Of a stretch of 64,000 nucleotides of DNA, positions 7,643 to 15,861 are shown piece after piece. This DNA is from Mycolicibacterium neworleansense. GTDB lineage: Bacteria > Actinomycetota > Actinomycetes > Mycobacteriales > Mycobacteriaceae. The stretch lies in contig NZ_CWKH01000001.1 in NCBI RefSeq assembly GCF_001245615.1, forward strand, positions 2,294,001-2,358,000, in the 5' to 3' direction. The notes under the pieces were generated by a model that saw nothing but the letters and a program-made list of their open reading frames with translations, was not told the DNA's origin and did no database searches. Each line of letters starts with the position of its first letter. Position 1 is the stretch's first letter. A program made the position numbers and the translations under genes.

Positions 7643-9244
7643 TCAAACGTTCTGGCGGATCAGATCGGCCGCGCGCCACGCCACGGCCATGATCGGACCG
7701 TTGAGGTTGCCGGCAACCATGGTGGGCAGCACCGAGCAGTCCACCACCCGTAGACCTTCGACGCCGCGCACCTTCAGCTGGTCATCGACGACGTCGTCGC
7801 CGTCAGGCCCCATCGCGCAGCTACCGGCCGCGTGATATCCACAGTATCCACCGGTGAGCACAGAGGCCACCAGCGCTTCGTCAGAATCCACATCTGGCCC
7901 GGGGTAAGTTTCGTGGCTGATGCGCTCGGCGATCGGCGACTGCTCGAACAGTGTGCGCATCCGCCGGACCAAGTCGGCCGTGGTGCGTCGATCCTGCTCG
8001 GTTCCAAGGTAGTTCGGGTCAATTCGCGCTGCTGCACAGGGGTCGGATCCGGTGATCTCGATCGAACCCTCCGAGGTCGGGCGCAACATCATGCCCAGGC
8101 AGGAGACACCGGCCTGGCGTTCGATGGCCACTGGTTCGCCGAGGTTGTAGGGAGGAATGGTCCACGGGCCCAGCATCAATTGCCCATCTGGCCGGTCGAC
8201 ATCGGGACGGGATTTGGCGAAGCCCACGATGTCGAACGACGGTGCCGCCAGAGGACCCTTCCTGGTGGCCAGGTACTTCGCGCCGGTGACCGCCTGCCCC
8301 AATGCGCTCGAGAGCAGGCGGTTGTATCCGAGATCGTCTTTCAGCTGCAAACGCATGGTGGCACATCGATGTTCACGCAATCCGCGGCCGACCTTTGAGC
8401 GATCCAGGTACACCCTCACTCCGGCCGCGAGCAGAACTTCCCGCGGGCCGATGCCCGAGCGCTGCAGCAGCAGCGGGGTATTGAGACTGCCCAGTGCGAC
8501 GATCACTTCCCGGGTCGCACGTATCGTCGCGGTCGCACCTCGGCGTGCGACGTGCACGCCGACAGCGCGACCATGCTCGAAGACCAGGCCGTGTACCACC
8601 GTGTTGGTCTGCACGGTCAGGTTGGGCCTGCGTAATGCGGGCTTGAGGAAAGCCTTCGCCGCACTGACCCGTCGACCATTCCTGATGGTTGAGGTGGCGT
8701 ATCCGATGCGTTCTCCGTCGGATTCATTGATGTCTTGGACCCTGGTCAGCCCAAGGCCGGCTCCGGCGTAGATCATCTCCTCACACAGCGGATCGGGATC
8801 TCGCGGCACCGAGATGTGCAGTGGCCCACCTACGCCTCGGGTGGGCGATGGGCCGAACTGGTTGTCCTCGAATCCGGTGAAGATCGGCAGCATCTGGTCC
8901 CAACCCCAGCCCTTGTTACCCAGCTGTTCGATTGCGTCCCAGTCGGCGCGCTGCCCGCGGTTGTAGATCATGCCGTTGATCGAGCTTGATCCACCGATCA
9001 CCTTGCCCCGCATCCACTGCTCAGAATGACCGTCGGGACCGAAAGGCACAGTCTGGTAATGCCACATGTGCTTCGGACTCTCGAACAGCTTGCCGGATCC
9101 CTTGGGGACGACCAACAGTGGATTGCTGTCGCCACCGCCTGCCTCCAGCAACAAGACCTGCACGCCGGGGTCTTCGGTGAGGCGATTGGCCAGCACGCAA
9201 CCGGCAGATCCGGCTCCGGCGATGATGTAGTCATAACTGGTCAT
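7643..9244 (-). CDS. GMC-family FAD-dependent oxidoreductase
   Basis: 533 residues of a glucose-methanol-choline oxidoreductase. The N-terminal FAD motif is GAGSAGCVLANRL, the GMC signature is GKVIGGSSSINGMIY, and the C-terminal active-site block GYHAAGSCAMG supplies the catalytic His, followed by NLNGPIMAVAWRAADLI. The start is ATG 9244 (AAGGGA upstream), not the frame opening at 9295. These enzymes oxidise primary or secondary alcohols. It resembles choline- and alkanol-dehydrogenase-like members rather than cholesterol oxidase, since it has no secretion signal. It is controlled from a promoter with operator site 5. Confidence 0.92.
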   Translation of the reverse strand: MTSYDYIIAGAGSAGCVLANRLTEDPGVQVLLLEAGGGDSNPLLVVPKGSGKLFESPKHMWHYQTVPFGPDGHSEQWMRGKVIGGSSSINGMIYNRGQRADWDAIEQLGNKGWGWDQMLPIFTGFEDNQFGPSPTRGVGGPLHISVPRDPDPLCEEMIYAGAGLGLTRVQDINESDGERIGYATSTIRNGRRVSAAKAFLKPALRRPNLTVQTNTVVHGLVFEHGRAVGVHVARRGATATIRATREVIVALGSLNTPLLLQRSGIGPREVLLAAGVRVYLDRSKVGRGLREHRCATMRLQLKDDLGYNRLLSSALGQAVTGAKYLATRKGPLAAPSFDIVGFAKSRPDVDRPDGQLMLGPWTIPPYNLGEPVAIERQAGVSCLGMMLRPTSEGSIEITGSDPCAAARIDPNYLGTEQDRRTTADLVRRMRTLFEQSPIAERISHETYPGPDVDSDEALVASVLTGGYCGYHAAGSCAMGPDGDDVVDDQLKVRGVEGLRVVDCSVLPTMVAGNLNGPIMAVAWRAADLIRQNV

Positions 9245-9279
9245 CTCGTGTCCCTTCCCGCCCGCGTTCCGCAGTCGCG

Positions 9280-9295
9280 CTGTACGACCGTACAA
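9280..9295. promoter_or_regulatory. Putative TetR-type operator, family A site 5
   Basis: CTGTACGACCGTACAA, one terminal mismatch. It is 35 bases upstream of the GMC oxidoreductase start, in the 81-base gap between that gene and the CMD-family gene. Confidence 0.65.
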
Positions 9296-9325
9296 TATGT
9301 GACGGTCGACACGCCACCGAAGAGA

Positions 9326-9934
9326 TCACCCCGGCAGACGTGGAACTCCACTGGCATCCAGACCGTCCTCCAATTGGAGATTCCAGCTGTTGAAAGCCAT
9401 TGCGAGGCAGGCATACGCCCCGACGATGAACGGAAGCTCGACCAGCTGGCGGTCATCGAGATGAACCGCCAGGCGCTGCCAAGTGGTGTCATCGATGCGG
9501 TAGTGGTCGAGAAGTTGGTCCGCCGCGGCCACCAGATCGCCCTCGAGCGCCGACCACTTCTCGCAAGCCCCGTCGATGACCCCTTGAACGTCGGTCGCGT
9601 CCAGCCCATAGCACTCCGCTTGCCGCACGTGGTGCGCCCACTCGTATTTGGCTCGCGTGCGCCAGGCAACGCGCAGCAGCATGAGCTCGCGTCCCCGATG
9701 CCCGATCGCAGGCCTGGTCAACAGCTCGTTGCCGAGCCGGTTGAACGCCGCGGCCAAGCCCGGATGGTGCACCATCGTGGCCAGCACATTTGGGGCCGCA
9801 CCGGCGCGTTGAAATGCCTTCACACCGCCGGCTCCAAATGCGGAAGCGACGGCGGCAATCGCCTCCTCACCCCATTCGCCGATGGGCAACGGGGCGATCC
9901 TCGGGGCGGACTCAAGCTCATGCTGCGACGTCAT
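9326..9934 (-). CDS. Carboxymuconolactone decarboxylase-family protein
   Basis: 202 residues, all-helical, with the CMD block LLRVAWRTRAKYEWAHHV (Glu and His of the ExxH pattern) around residues 90-107. There is no CxxC, so it is not an AhpD-type peroxidase. Members of this group occur beside oxidative catabolic genes and may act as lactone decarboxylases or dehydratases. The function here is unknown. The start is ATG 9934; a GTG at 9940 would add two residues. The start nearly abuts operator site 6, so the message is probably leaderless or very short-leadered. Confidence 0.85.
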   Translation of the reverse strand: MTSQHELESAPRIAPLPIGEWGEEAIAAVASAFGAGGVKAFQRAGAAPNVLATMVHHPGLAAAFNRLGNELLTRPAIGHRGRELMLLRVAWRTRAKYEWAHHVRQAECYGLDATDVQGVIDGACEKWSALEGDLVAAADQLLDHYRIDDTTWQRLAVHLDDRQLVELPFIVGAYACLAMAFNSWNLQLEDGLDASGVPRLPG

Positions 9935-9941
9935 GAGCACA

Positions 9942-9957
9942 CTGTACAGTCGTACAG
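9942..9957. promoter_or_regulatory. Putative TetR-type operator, family A site 6
   Basis: CTGTACAGTCGTACAG has perfect CTGTAC/GTACAG arms. It lies in the 44-base gap between the divergent CMD-family gene and the SDR at 9979, so one bound repressor could silence both. Confidence 0.75.
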
Positions 9958-9978
9958 CGCCGGTGCTACGTTCGATAC

Positions 9979-10791
9979 ATGACGCTCACCCCGGAATCAG
10001 CAGGCACCGCACCCGGCCGCGGTCGACTCAAAGATCGGCGCGTCGTCGTCGTCGGCGCAGGGTCACGACCGTCGACCGATCCTGAGGTCACCGTCGGCAA
10101 TGGCCGTGCCATCGCGATGTTGTCGGCCAGGGAAGGCGCGCAGGTGGTTTGCGTCGACATTGACGAGGCTGCCGCCAAGACGACGGCCGATCTGTGCGCG
10201 CAGGAGGGCAGCCAGAGCATCGCGGTGGTTGCCGACGTGCGTGATGCGGCCGCATGCGAGCGCCTGGTCCACGAGGCACACGAGAAGTTGGGCGGACTTG
10301 ACGGCGTGGTCGCCAACGTCGGATTCGGCTCAGGGCAAGGACTTGCCGGCACCTCACCCGAGTTGTGGGACGACCTTTTCGCGCTGAACATCCGATCCCA
10401 TTTCCTTGTCGCCCGCGCTGCCATGCCACTGCTGACCGACGGCAGCGCCCTCGTGTTCATCGGTTCGGTCGCCGGAGTGAGAGGCGGCACCCGACTGCCG
10501 GCCTACGACGCATCCAAGGCCGGGTTGTTCGGGCTCTGCAGGCACGTCGCCCTCGAAGGGGCACCCCGCAGCATCCGTGCCAACCACGTGATTCCAGGCC
10601 CCGTCGACACTCCCCTGGGGCGCATCGGGGACGCCACCGTGGAGCGCCGAGCCAAGATCCGGTGGCCGTTGGGGCGCCAGGCCACGGCATGGGACATCGC
10701 CTACGCGACCGTTTTCATGCTCAGCGGCGAGTCCGCATACATCACAGGTCAGTCCCTGGCCGTCGACGGCGGCATCACCCAGTTCGGGTAG
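9979..10791 (+). CDS. SDR-family oxidoreductase with extended glycine motif
   Basis: 270 residues. The fold is a classical SDR (VCVDID acidic NAD pocket, NVG, catalytic YDASK, C-terminal ITGQSLAVDGG). The cofactor motif is unusual: after GAGS there is a roughly ten-residue insertion (RPSTDPEVTV) before GNGRAIA. Such inserts occur in a minority of SDRs and could change cofactor contacts. ATG 9979 lies 21 bases from operator site 6 with no clear ribosome site, which suggests a leaderless message. The substrate is unknown. Confidence 0.88.
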   Translation: MTLTPESAGTAPGRGRLKDRRVVVVGAGSRPSTDPEVTVGNGRAIAMLSAREGAQVVCVDIDEAAAKTTADLCAQEGSQSIAVVADVRDAAACERLVHEAHEKLGGLDGVVANVGFGSGQGLAGTSPELWDDLFALNIRSHFLVARAAMPLLTDGSALVFIGSVAGVRGGTRLPAYDASKAGLFGLCRHVALEGAPRSIRANHVIPGPVDTPLGRIGDATVERRAKIRWPLGRQATAWDIAYATVFMLSGESAYITGQSLAVDGGITQFG

Positions 10792-10868
10792 CACGCCGGC
10801 GCCGGCCCGCGTCGCCATGGAGAGCCACGACGGTCAGTTCAGCACGCACTTTCTATCCAGTAATCGCT

Positions 10869-10885
10869 ACTGTAATGTCTTCCGT
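10869..10885. promoter_or_regulatory. Possible degenerate family B half-site
   Basis: A perfect left half ACTGTAA is followed by a weak right half (4 of 7 matches). It is 38 bases upstream of the Rieske oxygenase start. I list it only because stronger copies control neighbouring genes. Confidence 0.3.
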
Positions 10886-10922
10886 ACCTATCGCGAGAGC
10901 AGGAAAACGGGAGGCAGCGAGC

Positions 10923-11936
10923 ATGAAAGTGCCGTTCACCTGGAAGGTCACCGGCTGGTTCATGATCGGCTGGTCAGCCGAGTATGAGATCGGGGACGTC
11001 AAGGCACTGAAGTACTTCGGCGAGGACCTCGCGGCCTACCGCGACGAGTCCGGCGAGCTGCATGTGCTGGAAGCTCATTGCAAGCATCTGGGCGCGCATA
11101 TCGGTCACGGCGGCAAGGTCGTCGGCGACTGCGTCGAGTGCCCGTTCCACGGCTGGCGCTGGGGCCCGGAAGGCAACAACACCTATATCCCCTACCAGCC
11201 GGACAAGCCCAACCGCGGTCTACGGCTGCGTTCCTACCCGGTCAAGGAGCAGTACGGCTGCATCTTCATGTGGTACCAGCCCGCCGGTTTGGAACCGCAG
11301 TGGGAACTGCCCGACATCTTCCACAAGTTCCCGCAGTTCGAAACCGATCCGAATGCGTACTACCGGCCCTATCCGGAGTTCTCCAGCCGGGCCGACGCGA
11401 TTCCGGTGCACCCGCAGATCGTGGCCGAAAATGGTCCGGACAGTTCACATTTCCGCTATGTCCACGGCGCGACCGTGACGCCGGTGTGCCTGCACTGGGA
11501 ACATGTAGACGAGGAATGGCGGTTCCTCACGGGTTGGCCCGATGCCCGCAGCGATGATCCGAACAAGATGGCGCTGCGTATCCACAGCCACTTCTCCGGG
11601 CTCGGGTTCGCCATGAGCGCCTTCGAGGGCTCGTCGAATCATCGGTTGATCTTCGCCTGCACACCGGTCGACGACGAGGTGTCGGACATGTTCTATTCGA
11701 TCTGGTGGCCCAAGGTTGCGGGTGAGACGTCGGATATCCCGCCCGAGCAGGTGCGCAGACAGGTCGAGAAGCAGTTCCTCAAGACGGTGTGGGAGGACTG
11801 CGACATCTGGCGCTACCAGAAGTACGTCGAGCATCCACCACTGGCCAAGATCGACGCGAAGCCCTATATGGCGATGCGCAAGTGGGCCACCCAGTTCTAC
11901 GAGGTGCCCGCCGACGACAGCGTCGCACACGCATGA
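10923..11936 (+). CDS. Rieske non-haem iron oxygenase, KshA-like
   Basis: 337 residues from ATG 10923, preceded by GGAGG eight bases away. The N-terminal Rieske domain has Cys53-x-His55 (CKH) and Cys73-x2-His76 (CPFH). The catalytic domain has ENGPDSSHFRYVH (169-181) with Asp173, His176 and His181 positioned like the mononuclear-iron site of KshA. The layout (Rieske motifs, IPY segment, EN-x-x-D-x-x-H) matches 3-ketosteroid 9-alpha-hydroxylase oxygenase components. No reductase gene is adjacent, so it must borrow one. It is the first gene of an operon with the isochorismatase-fold protein and a FadD19-like ligase. A polycyclic or terpenoid acid substrate is plausible but not shown. Confidence 0.88.
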   Translation: MKVPFTWKVTGWFMIGWSAEYEIGDVKALKYFGEDLAAYRDESGELHVLEAHCKHLGAHIGHGGKVVGDCVECPFHGWRWGPEGNNTYIPYQPDKPNRGLRLRSYPVKEQYGCIFMWYQPAGLEPQWELPDIFHKFPQFETDPNAYYRPYPEFSSRADAIPVHPQIVAENGPDSSHFRYVHGATVTPVCLHWEHVDEEWRFLTGWPDARSDDPNKMALRIHSHFSGLGFAMSAFEGSSNHRLIFACTPVDDEVSDMFYSIWWPKVAGETSDIPPEQVRRQVEKQFLKTVWEDCDIWRYQKYVEHPPLAKIDAKPYMAMRKWATQFYEVPADDSVAHA

Positions 11937-12565
11937 AGATCGACCTGCCGAACCTGGTCGCGCCTGAGCACACGGCAATCGTCACGCAGGAATGTCAGGG
12001 CGCGGTGGTCGGTCCCGATGCCGGGCTGGCCGCCCTGGCCGACGAGGCCCGCCGGCAGGCATTGCCCAATATCTCCCGGCTGTTGCCGGCGGCGCGGGCC
12101 GCCTCGGCCCGGGTGGTGCACTGCCTGGTGCAGCGACGCCCGGATGGGTTGGGCTCCAACCACAATGCCAAGATCTTCGCCATCGGGCGCAGCGACGTCG
12201 GCATCCAGCCCGGTAGCCCCGGCGCCACGCTGCTGCCCGAATTCGGCCCCGAGCCGGACGATCTCGTGCTGTCCCGCTGGCATGGCCTGGGACCGATGGG
12301 CGGCACGGACCTGGATGCGATCCTGCGCAACCTCGGGGTGCGCACCATCGTCGCGGTGGGCGTCTCGGTGAACATCGCGATCACCAACCTGGTGATGGAT
12401 GCGGTCAACGCCGGATACCGCGTGGTGCTGCCCCGGGACGCCGTTGCCGGCATCCCGACCGCCTACGCCGATGCGGTCATCGACAACACGCTGTCCCTGC
12501 TCGCCACGGTCACCACCACCGATCACCTGCTGCAGGCCTGGCAGCAGCTCCGACCCGCCCACTAG
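11933..12565 (+). CDS. Isochorismatase-fold protein lacking the canonical triad
   Basis: 210 residues with the Rossmann-like isochorismatase fold. The ATG overlaps the Rieske stop (ATGA), so the two are translationally coupled. Family enzymes use Asp, Lys and Cys. Here the aligned positions appear to be Glu20 (TQECQ where DMQ is usual), Arg115 (SRWHG) and Ala149 (GVSVNIAI where GVxTNxCV is usual). All three are changed, so amidase-type Cys chemistry is not expected. Phenazine-type isochorismatases also lack the Cys, so hydrolysis of an enol ether remains possible, as does a non-catalytic role. Confidence 0.85.
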   Translation: MKIDLPNLVAPEHTAIVTQECQGAVVGPDAGLAALADEARRQALPNISRLLPAARAASARVVHCLVQRRPDGLGSNHNAKIFAIGRSDVGIQPGSPGATLLPEFGPEPDDLVLSRWHGLGPMGGTDLDAILRNLGVRTIVAVGVSVNIAITNLVMDAVNAGYRVVLPRDAVAGIPTAYADAVIDNTLSLLATVTTTDHLLQAWQQLRPAH

Positions 12566-12574
12566 GAGAATCCC

Positions 12575-14230
12575 GTGCAGTTCACCGTTCCGGCTGTCGC
12601 CGAAGCCGTCGCCGCCGCCATTCCGGACCGACCGCTGATCATCCAGGGCGACCGGCGCTACACCTATCGACAAATCGTGGACCGCTCGAATCGGCTGGCG
12701 GCATACCTGCATTCACGCGGGCTGGGCACACAGACCGAACGCGGTGAGCTCGCCGGCCACGAAGTGGGCCAGGACCTGCTCGGCATCTACGCCTACAACG
12801 GGCCGGAGTTCGTCGAATCGCTACTCGGCTCCTTTCGGGCCCGGGTCGCCCCATTCAACGTCAACTACCGCTACGTCAAGAACGAATTGCAGTACCTGCT
12901 GGCGGATTCCGGCGCGTCTGCGTTGGTGTACCACGCATCCTTCGCGCCGCGGGTGGCCGAGATCCTGCCCGATCTGCCGGAGCTGCGGGTACTGATCCAG
13001 ATCGCCGACGACTCCGGCAATGAACTGTTGGAGGGCGCGGTGGATTACGAGTCGATCGCCAATTCCTCAACGCCGGCCCCGCCGCCGGTCGACCCCAGCC
13101 CCGACGATCTCTACGTGCTCTACACCGGCGGCACGACCGGCATGCCCAAGGGCGTGTTGTGGCGCCAGCATGACATCTTCATGACCGCGTTCGGCGGACG
13201 CAACATGGTCACCGGTGAGAAATCACAGTCGGTCGAGGAAATCGCCGGGCGCGCGGTCGACAATCCGGGCACCAAGCTGCTCATCCTGCCACCGCTGATT
13301 CACGGCGCGGCCCAATGGGGTGCGATGACGGCCGTGACCACGGGACAGACCGTCGTATTCCCCAGTGTCGTGGATCGTTTCGATGCCGACGACGTGGTAC
13401 GCACCATCGAACGCGAACAGGTGTTGGTGGCGACGGTGGTGGGCGACGCGATGGCGCGTCCGCTGCTGGATGCGATCAAGACAGGCGCTGCGGACGTATC
13501 CTCACTGTCCGTCGTGGCCAACGGCGGAGCGCAACTGACGCCCTACGTCAAACAACAACTCATCGACGCCAAGGCCAACCTCATCGTGATCGACGGGGTG
13601 GGATCCTCCGAGACCGGTGCCCAGATGAGCCACATGTCTGCTCCGGGTGCGGTGTCCACGGGAACGTTCAACGCCGGGCCCGATACCTGCGTGGTGACAG
13701 AGGATTTCACCGCTGTCCTCCCCGCGGGTCACGAGGGGTTGGGCTGGCTGGCACAGCGCGGATTCGTGCCTCTGGGTTATAAGGGTGATGCCGCCAAGAC
13801 CGCGGCAACGTTCCCGGTGATCGACGGCGTGCGCTATGCGACACCCGGCGATCGCGCCCGCCATCTGAACAGCGGCGCGATCGAGCTGCTCGGCCGTGAC
13901 TCGGTGACCATCAATTCCGGTGGGGAGAAGATCTTCGCCGAGGAGGTCGAAGCCGCCATCGCCTCACATCCCGCGGTGCGGGACGTGGTGGTCACCGGCC
14001 GACCGAGTGAACGTTGGGGCCAGGAGGTGGTGGCTGTCGTAGCATTGAGCCAGGATGCGCTCGCCGACAACGGTGTTACCGCCGATGAGCTCATCCGGCA
14101 CGCCGAATCCTCCATTGCCCGCTACAAGTTGCCGAAGGCCGTGGTGTTCCGCCGCGTCATCGAGCGCAGCCCCGCCGGCAAGGCCGATTACCGCTGGGCC
14201 CGCGAGCAGGCGGTCAGCGAAACTTCTTGA
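12575..14230 (+). CDS. Acyl-CoA synthetase, FadD19-like
   Basis: 551-residue AMP-forming ligase with the P-loop-like YTGGTTGMPKG, the adenine motif GSSETG, the Asp of the TPGDRAR hinge, and SPAGKADYRW with the C-terminal catalytic Lys. The long inserted loop before the ATP motif and the ending KADYRWAREQ closely match the group containing mycobacterial FadD19, which activates a steroid side-chain acid. GTG start with AGGAG nine bases upstream. It probably attaches CoA to a branched or cyclic carboxylate downstream of the Rieske reaction. It overlaps the convergent aldehyde dehydrogenase gene by 17 bases at the 3' end. Confidence 0.92.
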   Translation: MQFTVPAVAEAVAAAIPDRPLIIQGDRRYTYRQIVDRSNRLAAYLHSRGLGTQTERGELAGHEVGQDLLGIYAYNGPEFVESLLGSFRARVAPFNVNYRYVKNELQYLLADSGASALVYHASFAPRVAEILPDLPELRVLIQIADDSGNELLEGAVDYESIANSSTPAPPPVDPSPDDLYVLYTGGTTGMPKGVLWRQHDIFMTAFGGRNMVTGEKSQSVEEIAGRAVDNPGTKLLILPPLIHGAAQWGAMTAVTTGQTVVFPSVVDRFDADDVVRTIEREQVLVATVVGDAMARPLLDAIKTGAADVSSLSVVANGGAQLTPYVKQQLIDAKANLIVIDGVGSSETGAQMSHMSAPGAVSTGTFNAGPDTCVVTEDFTAVLPAGHEGLGWLAQRGFVPLGYKGDAAKTAATFPVIDGVRYATPGDRARHLNSGAIELLGRDSVTINSGGEKIFAEEVEAAIASHPAVRDVVVTGRPSERWGQEVVAVVALSQDALADNGVTADELIRHAESSIARYKLPKAVVFRRVIERSPAGKADYRWAREQAVSETS

Positions 14231-15701
14231 TCCGGGCAGCGGTCCGGCTCCGGGCCCGCCGCACCGCGAGGTTGGTGCTGACCCGCAGCGACGCGGTGAA
14301 CGGGCGGGCAGCCTGGCCGGTGACGCTGAACGGCAGGTCGGTGCCCACCACCGTGCGGTAGTGGCTGAACGTATCAAAGCCGGCCTTGCCGTGGTAGGCG
14401 CCGGTACCGCTCCGCCCCACGCCGCCGAAGGGAGCGTCCGACGGGATCATGTGCGCGGCAAAATCATTGCGGGCCACGCCGCCACTGCGGGTGTGACTGA
14501 CGAAATGCCGGAAGTCGTCGTCGTCCGGCCCGAACCAGTAGGCCACCAACGGTGACGGGTTGGCATTGATGTGGTCGACGGCTTCGGTGAGCGCGGAGTA
14601 GCCGCGGACCGCCAGCACCGGCCCGAACACCTCTTCGCTCGCGATGCGCATGCGGTCGTCGACGTCGCGCACGATGGTAGGCGGGATCTTGCGCGAGCCT
14701 GGATCGGGCAGCACCTCCCCCGCCGGCACCACGGAATCGATCCGGGCCCCGTGCGCGCGGGCGTCGGCGATCAGTCCCACCACCCGGTCGAAGTTGGCCT
14801 CGTTCACCGAGGAGCAGTAGTCGGGATTGCCGACGATGGTGGGAAACAGGTTGCCCAGTGTCTTGCGGGCCACCGCGACGAATCGGTCCACCTGGCCATC
14901 AGGCACGAAGACATAGTCCGGGCACACGCACACCTGCCCACCATTGACCATGCGCGCCTGGGCGATCCGGCTCGCTGCGCGTTCGATATCAGCCCTCGGG
15001 GAGATCACCACCGGGTTCTTGCCGCCCAGCTCCAGCGTCACCGGCACCAGGTTTTCCGACGCCGCCCGGGACACGAGTGCCCCGATCGAGGGCGAGCCCG
15101 TGAAGAACAGGTGGTCGAACGGCAGCCCGGCGAACTCGGCAGCCACGTCCGGCCCGCCAGTCACGACCTGGAGTTCGGTGGCGTCGAAGTACTTCGGCGC
15201 GGTCGCCGCCATCAGCTCGGCGGTGCGCGGGGTGACCTCGGACATCTTGATCATCACCCGGTTGCCCGCGGCGAACGCGGCTGCCGCCGGCAGCACCGTC
15301 AACTGGACGGGGAAGTTCCACGGGCCGATCACGCCGACCACCCCGAGGGGACTCGGCAGCACCTCGGCGCGCAATCCGGCGAAACGGGCGGCACGCATCA
15401 GCTTTGTGGCGCGCATCCAGTGCGGGATATGCGCCCGGGTGTGCTCGATGACCGACAACATGCCCATGATCTCGGAGAGGAACGCCGCTGAGCGCGAACG
15501 CGATCCGTAGTCGGCCGCGGTGGCTGCGACGAAGTCCTCCGAATTGTCCAGGACCATCGCGAGCAGCCGGTCGATGCGGTTGCGGCGCAGCGCGACGCCG
15601 GGCGGACCGTCGGCGATGAACGACCGGCGCTGAGCGGCCAGCAGCTCATCCAGACCCCCGCGCTGCGGCTGCACCGCCGCGCGTTCCTCGACCGTGCTCA
15701 T
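14214..15701 (-). CDS. Aldehyde dehydrogenase (coniferyl-aldehyde dehydrogenase-like)
   Basis: 495 residues from ATG 15701 (GAGGAG upstream; a frame from 15827 is too long). Catalytic residues are visible: Asn in GPWNFP, Glu in LELGGK, Cys in GGQVCVCPDYV, and the EEVFGPV motif. The lack of the long N-terminal oligomerisation segment and the ending with a basic Arg-rich tail are typical of the coniferyl-aldehyde and fatty-aldehyde subgroup. It oxidises an aldehyde to the acid that a neighbouring ligase could activate. It is divergent from the SDR at 15862, with 160 bases between. Confidence 0.92.
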   Translation of the reverse strand: MSTVEERAAVQPQRGGLDELLAAQRRSFIADGPPGVALRRNRIDRLLAMVLDNSEDFVAATAADYGSRSRSAAFLSEIMGMLSVIEHTRAHIPHWMRATKLMRAARFAGLRAEVLPSPLGVVGVIGPWNFPVQLTVLPAAAAFAAGNRVMIKMSEVTPRTAELMAATAPKYFDATELQVVTGGPDVAAEFAGLPFDHLFFTGSPSIGALVSRAASENLVPVTLELGGKNPVVISPRADIERAASRIAQARMVNGGQVCVCPDYVFVPDGQVDRFVAVARKTLGNLFPTIVGNPDYCSSVNEANFDRVVGLIADARAHGARIDSVVPAGEVLPDPGSRKIPPTIVRDVDDRMRIASEEVFGPVLAVRGYSALTEAVDHINANPSPLVAYWFGPDDDDFRHFVSHTRSGGVARNDFAAHMIPSDAPFGGVGRSGTGAYHGKAGFDTFSHYRTVVGTDLPFSVTGQAARPFTASLRVSTNLAVRRARSRTAARIKKFR

Positions 15702-15831
15702 CGAATCCGTCTCCTCGCCACGCCAACGCCAGCTCCGCTCCGGAAATCCCTCCGGGAAGCCTAACGGTAGCACTGGACAAGCAGGCGGAAGGCAATTGTC
15801 CCGCCCGGCCGAATTGTTTACAGTCATGCTT

Positions 15832-15848
15832 ACTGTCGTTCATTCAGT
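15832..15848. promoter_or_regulatory. Possible degenerate family B operator
   Basis: ACTGTCGTTCATTCAGT keeps ACTGT and CAGT at the right spacing but loses the inner bases. It is 13 bases before the SDR start. A second TTACAGT lies at 15818-15824. Weak on its own. Confidence 0.35.
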
Positions 15849-15861
15849 GAGAGGTTGGCGC

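Noticed and set aside
10365..10922. Apparent N-terminal extension of the Rieske oxygenase
   Set aside because: It is Arg-rich out-of-frame sequence of the SDR at 9979. GGAGG before ATG 10923 and family length fix the start.
14214..14230. Seventeen-base tail overlap of FadD and aldehyde dehydrogenase as a regulatory antisense
   Set aside because: Short convergent overlaps are common in compact genomes and there is no further evidence.
15818..15837. TTACAGT followed by TTACTGT as an operator
   Set aside because: The half-sites face the opposite way from the strong sites and do not make the same dyad. The weaker 15832-15848 placement fits better.
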